Of a stretch of DNA of 40,651 nucleotides, positions 37,229-40,651 are shown piece after piece. Each line of letters begins with the position of its first letter. Position 1 is the first letter of the stretch. Location: contig JAPPDJ010000004.1 of NCBI GenBank assembly GCA_028824555.1, forward strand, positions 1 through 40,651. Direction: 5' to 3'. Under the pieces are notes generated by a model, which had not been told where the DNA came from, did no database searches, and was given only the letters and a program-made list of their open reading frames with translations. Both the position numbers and the translations under genes were made by a program. This stretch comes from Gammaproteobacteria bacterium (GTDB lineage: Bacteria > Pseudomonadota > Gammaproteobacteria > Pseudomonadales > Azotimanducaceae).

Positions 37229-39253
37229 ATGAGTTCCAACCCGTCGATGTCTGCCGAGGCACGTTCCGACAAAGGTACGACCGACCTTGCCGCCCAAGTC
37301 AAAGCGATTCAGGCGGACATGCGTGCCGGGCGGATGCAGGAGGGGGCGGCAGCGGCGGAGCGACTGCTGGCTGAGGGGGATCCGCCGCACGAGGCTCTCT
37401 ACTGCCTGGCGGTTTGCCGGCGTTACCTTGGCCAAGGCGAGGCCGCCCTCCGGGCGCTCGATCAGCTCGCCGAACGGGCCCCGAACTACGCCCGAGGCTG
37501 GCAGGAACGTGGTCACCTGCTGCGGGCGATGGGTCAGGCGACGCCGGCGATGTCCGCCTATCGCCGCGCCGTCCGGCACAACGACGCCCTGCCAGCGTGC
37601 TGGCAGGCGCTGGCGGAACTGGCGCAGGAAACCGGCAACGCCGACCTTCAACCCCGCGCTCTCGCCCGCATCGACTACCTGAGGTCTCTCCCCGAAGAAC
37701 TGATCGCGGTGCAGAGCTTCGCGAACGAAGGCCGAACCCTGCTCGCCGAGCGCCTGTGCCGCGACTTTCTCAAGCGCAATCCCAAGCATGTCGAGGCCAT
37801 GCGCCTTTTGGCCTCGTTCGGCGCATCGCACGGCATCTACGACGACGCCGAGTTTCTGCTGGAGAGCGCGCTCACCTTCGAGCCCGGCAACCGTCGCGCC
37901 CGCATCGACTACATCGACGTGCTGCACAAGCGGCAGAAGTACGAGCAGTCGCTGCACGAGGCAGAGACGCTGCTGAACGCCAACCCCGACGACCCCATCG
38001 CCCAGCTCTCCTATGCCAATCAGGCCGCTGCTGCCGGCAGGTTCGACGAGGCCATTCGTATCTACGACGAGGTGGACGCTGGCAATCCGGGCGCCACCTT
38101 CACCGGACCAACCTTGCAGCTCACCCGAGGCCATGCCCTCAAGGCCACCGGACGGGTGGCACAAGCCGTGGATGCCTACCGCGGCGCGTACCACCTGCGA
38201 GGCAACTTCGGCGATGCCTTCTGGAGTCTCGCCAATCTCAAGACCTATCGCTTCACCGCCGACGAACTCGCACAGATGCAGGCCGTGGCCCAGGCGCCGG
38301 ACACGCCGGAGGAAGACCGCATCCATGTCCTGTTCGCCCTCGGCAAGGCGTTCGAGGACGCCGGCGATGCCGACGGTGCCTTCGGCTTCTACCAGAAGGG
38401 CAATTCGCTCCGCCACGCCCAGCATCCGCACGAAGCCGCACAGGTTTCCGAACGCATGAAGCTGCAGCAGGAAGTCTGCACGGCAGCGTTCTTCAAGGAA
38501 CGCGAAGGCTGGGGCTGCCCGGCGCCGGATGCCATCTTCGTGGTGGGCCTCCCCCGCGCCGGCTCCACCCTCATCGAGCAGATCCTCGCCTCCCACTCCG
38601 CCATCGACGGCGCGTTGGAGTTCCACCACATCGGTGCCATTGCCCAACGCCTCGATGGCCGGCGGCGGCGCGGGCAGGCGCCCCGCTATCCGATGCGGCT
38701 TACGGAACTCACCGCCGACAACGCCCGCGAACTCGGCGAGCGCTTTCTCCGAGACACCCGCATACAGCGCCGCGACGCCCCCTTCTTCATCGACAAGATG
38801 CCCAACAATTTCCGTCACCTAGGCCTCATCCACATGATCCTACCGAATGCTCGCGTGATCGACGCCCGGCGCCAACCGATGGCCTGCTGTTTCAGCAACT
38901 ACAAGCAACTATTCGCGAACGGCCAGGAATTCAGCTACGACCTCGAGGCCCTCGGCACCTACTACCGCGACTACGTCGCGTTGATGGAACATTGGGATCG
39001 CGTGCTGCCGGACAAGGTGCTGCGCGTGCAGTACGAAGACGTGGTGGCAGACCTCGAGACGCAAGTGCGCCGGATGCTGGATTTCCTGGGATTGCCCTTC
39101 GAGCAAGCCTGCCTCGATTACCACCGCACCGAGCGCGCCGTGCGCACGCCGAGTTCCGAGCAGGTGCGGCAGCCGATTTTCCGGGAGGGGCTGGACCAGT
39201 GGCGGCAGTTCGAGGGGCATCTTGGCCCGCTTCGGCAGGCTCTCGATGGTTGA
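37229..39253 (+). CDS. TPR-repeat sulfotransferase
   Basis: This is a 674-residue protein. Residues about 15-420 are helical TPR-type repeats (for example ALYCLAVCRRYLGQGEAALR, RGHLLRAMGQATPAMSAYRR, RGHALKATGRVAQAVDAYRG). The C-terminal third is a PAPS-dependent sulfotransferase: the 5'-phosphosulfate loop is GLPRAGSTLIEQIL (440 on) and the 3'-phosphate site is ARVIDARRQPMACCFSNYKQ. It would move sulfate from PAPS to a hydroxyl or tyrosine of an unknown acceptor, with the TPRs presenting the partner. No signal peptide is seen. ATG at 37229. The stop overlaps the PhyH gene start by 8 bases (ATGGTTGA), so the two are translationally coupled. Similar proteins often accompany TonB receptors (from general knowledge). 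Confidence 0.9.
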   Translation: MSSNPSMSAEARSDKGTTDLAAQVKAIQADMRAGRMQEGAAAAERLLAEGDPPHEALYCLAVCRRYLGQGEAALRALDQLAERAPNYARGWQERGHLLRAMGQATPAMSAYRRAVRHNDALPACWQALAELAQETGNADLQPRALARIDYLRSLPEELIAVQSFANEGRTLLAERLCRDFLKRNPKHVEAMRLLASFGASHGIYDDAEFLLESALTFEPGNRRARIDYIDVLHKRQKYEQSLHEAETLLNANPDDPIAQLSYANQAAAAGRFDEAIRIYDEVDAGNPGATFTGPTLQLTRGHALKATGRVAQAVDAYRGAYHLRGNFGDAFWSLANLKTYRFTADELAQMQAVAQAPDTPEEDRIHVLFALGKAFEDAGDADGAFGFYQKGNSLRHAQHPHEAAQVSERMKLQQEVCTAAFFKEREGWGCPAPDAIFVVGLPRAGSTLIEQILASHSAIDGALEFHHIGAIAQRLDGRRRRGQAPRYPMRLTELTADNARELGERFLRDTRIQRRDAPFFIDKMPNNFRHLGLIHMILPNARVIDARRQPMACCFSNYKQLFANGQEFSYDLEALGTYYRDYVALMEHWDRVLPDKVLRVQYEDVVADLETQVRRMLDFLGLPFEQACLDYHRTERAVRTPSSEQVRQPIFREGLDQWRQFEGHLGPLRQALDG

Positions 39254-40427
39254 CGAACTTTCGGGCCAGGCGAAGGAGCTGAGCCAGACTCGCGGCTATG
39301 CCTTTGGCGCCGCTGAATCGGGCGCGGTCGAAGGCGCAGCCGACGCCCTCGCCCGCTATGGCTTTTGCGTCATCGACAACGTGATCCCACACCAGGACGT
39401 GCCTGCCATCCGTGACGAAGTCGATCGCGCCGAAACCGCCATCGCCGGCAACATGGGGGCGATTCGAGACTGGCTCGCCAAACACCAAGGCAGCACCGAG
39501 TCCATCGCAGCGACCAAGGCTGCGCTCGAAGCCGCCCCTGGCAACATCGAGCTTCGCCCGGTGCGGCGCGTCGGCCTGCCGCCAAAGCCACCCAACGATA
39601 TCGTTTGGCTGCCGCGCTACGCCCGCCATCTTGCCCACCCGACCCTTGTCGGCATCGCCCAGCGAGTGCTCGACGATCACCTCAAGATCGCCCAACTGCA
39701 CTTGCGCCCGATCGCCGCTGGGGACGGCGATGCGCCGGGCGGCTTCGGCCAGGCCCGCTACCGCGGCCGAGCGGATACGCGCGAATGGCACACCGACTGG
39801 CCGCACGACCTTTCGGCTTACGGCGCGGATCAACCGCTGCAGAACGCCGGCTGCATTCGCCAGCCCTTCCCGGACGTGGCCATGTGTCTGGTGATGATCT
39901 GGTATCTCACCGACGTCGACGCGGACTCCGGTGCAACTTGGGTGGTGCCCGGTTCGCACAGAGACGGACGCAACCCCCGTGGCCCGGACGACGGCATCAC
40001 GGTGACGGCACCCATACCGGGCGACATGCAGGTGAGCGCCAAGGCCGGCGCTGTCTTCATCCAAGATTCCCGCACCTGGCACGCCTCCACCATGCACAAC
40101 ACGTCAGGCCGCAAGCGCGTGGCGGTGGTGAATCGCTGGTGCCCTTGGTGGCTGTCCGTGGACGACTACGCGCCGGGCGGCGTCTTCAACACGGTCTGCC
40201 GGCCCCTCTCGCAAGCCGAGTTCAAGGCGTTGCCGGAAGATGCGCAGCCGTTCTTCCGCCACGTCTGCCCCGACGAACATGACACCCTGCAACAACCGGT
40301 GCTGGACCGCGCCGGCGCCGCAGCAAGGCGCAACCGCTTCGGCTACGCCCAGCTCGCGACAGACCCCGACGGTCTCAGAGCCGCCAACCAGCACATCCAC
40401 GTCCCCATCCGCGACTCGACGCCGTGA
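39246..40427 (+). CDS. Phytanoyl-CoA dioxygenase (PhyH) family hydroxylase
   Basis: This is a 393-residue Fe(II)/2-oxoglutarate-dependent oxygenase. The metal triad is His182 and Asp184 (EWHTDWPH) with His279 (SRTWHASTMHN); Arg290 or Arg289 (SGRKRVAV) should bind 2-oxoglutarate. The PhyH start (ALARYGFCVIDNVI) and the GATWVVPGSH strand are typical. The ATG at 39246 overlaps the sulfotransferase stop; the frame is open to a start at 39222 inside that gene. The likely reaction is hydroxylation of a lipid, amino acid or small natural product, possibly the same molecule that the neighbouring sulfotransferase modifies (inference). Confidence 0.92.
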   Translation: MVDELSGQAKELSQTRGYAFGAAESGAVEGAADALARYGFCVIDNVIPHQDVPAIRDEVDRAETAIAGNMGAIRDWLAKHQGSTESIAATKAALEAAPGNIELRPVRRVGLPPKPPNDIVWLPRYARHLAHPTLVGIAQRVLDDHLKIAQLHLRPIAAGDGDAPGGFGQARYRGRADTREWHTDWPHDLSAYGADQPLQNAGCIRQPFPDVAMCLVMIWYLTDVDADSGATWVVPGSHRDGRNPRGPDDGITVTAPIPGDMQVSAKAGAVFIQDSRTWHASTMHNTSGRKRVAVVNRWCPWWLSVDDYAPGGVFNTVCRPLSQAEFKALPEDAQPFFRHVCPDEHDTLQQPVLDRAGAAARRNRFGYAQLATDPDGLRAANQHIHVPIRDSTP

Positions 40428-40450
40428 CCGGAGGCCGAGGCTTCGTTGGG

Positions 40451-40651
40451 AACGGGCTTGTCCCGGCGCGCCCTTCAGGGCGCGCTAGCGCGAACTGCTG
40501 TGCTTCGACGAACTCCCCGGTGCATTCAAGACGGGCGGGGACAAGCCCCGCCCCTACGAGACCCGTGCCGAATCCACCGGTGCGTTTCTACGCATTCCTC
40601 GTAGGGGACGGGCTTGTCCCGTCCCGTGTCGAGTTTGTCGACGCATTCAAG
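40451..40651. repeat. Array of family A palindromic arms
   Basis: This 200-base non-coding tail holds a partial arm (AACGGGCTTGTCCC, 40451-40464), a hairpin (GCGCGCCC-TTCA-GGGCGCGC, 40466-40485), a full arm at 40533-40558 and an oppositely oriented arm at 40600-40625. Between and after the arms, TGCATTCAAG/CGCATTCAAG and GAATCCACCGG repeat. No gene is seen. Confidence 0.8.

Noticed and set aside
37175-38818. 547-codon open frame antisense to the TPR-sulfotransferase gene
   Set aside because: Shadow of TPR-coding sequence. The sense protein carries PAPS-binding motifs and a coupled downstream gene.

Overview
The window is a GC-rich, densely coded bacterial chromosome segment. HtpX, AsnS, LipA, the MdlA/MdlB-like exporter pair and the AGCS symporter read like proteobacterial, probably gammaproteobacterial, proteins. 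A TonB-dependent receptor and lipoproteins indicate a Gram-negative outer membrane. The PhyH dioxygenase, epoxide hydrolase, TPR-sulfotransferase, toxin-antitoxin and restriction remnants, and many palindromic intergenic repeats fit an environmental or host-associated lineage, but the species cannot be named from sequence alone. No rRNA, tRNA, CRISPR array or intact transposase was seen.

Layout. (1) 0.2-6.1 kb: a ferric-iron ABC uptake system in two pieces. The ATPase, the binding protein (with a good Fur-box match) and a lipoprotein are on the minus strand. The two-domain permease is on the plus strand beyond htpX. (2) 6.1-14.8 kb: plus-strand genes for a hendecad-repeat coiled-coil protein, AsnS, a heterodimeric ABC exporter, LipA and an AGCS symporter, separated by MITE-like palindromic elements. 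(3) 14.8-17.4 kb: a small accessory island on the minus strand. It holds a decayed type III restriction (Res) remnant, a RES-domain toxin and, directly upstream, an unusual large protein. That protein joins a uracil-DNA-glycosylase-like domain to two tandem MbcA/ParS-type antitoxin-like domains, and the last one is broken by a one-base frameshift. (4) 17.6-22.6 kb: an NTF2-like protein, divergent class II aldolase and enolase-superfamily genes, an epoxide hydrolase, and an orphan HsdR-N-like PD-(D/E)XK protein. (5) 23.3-34.2 kb: a minus-strand run of five export genes: a fused CydD-CydC-like ABC exporter, two tandem paralogous MacB/ADOP-type permeases, a HlyD/MacA-like adaptor and a LolD/MacB-like ATPase. 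(6) 34.5-40.4 kb: a TonB-dependent receptor, then a TPR-sulfotransferase overlapping a PhyH-family dioxygenase.

Most notable points: the UDG-like/MbcA-ParS/RES module and its frameshift; a palindromic repeat of the intergenic family lying in frame inside the CydDC-like ORF, exactly at the joint between its two halves; two MITE-like copies with perfect 27-bp terminal inverted repeats; and two places where a palindromic insert at the 3' end of a gene is flanked by a direct duplication of that gene end. Family assignments rest on motif recognition by eye; no database search was run.
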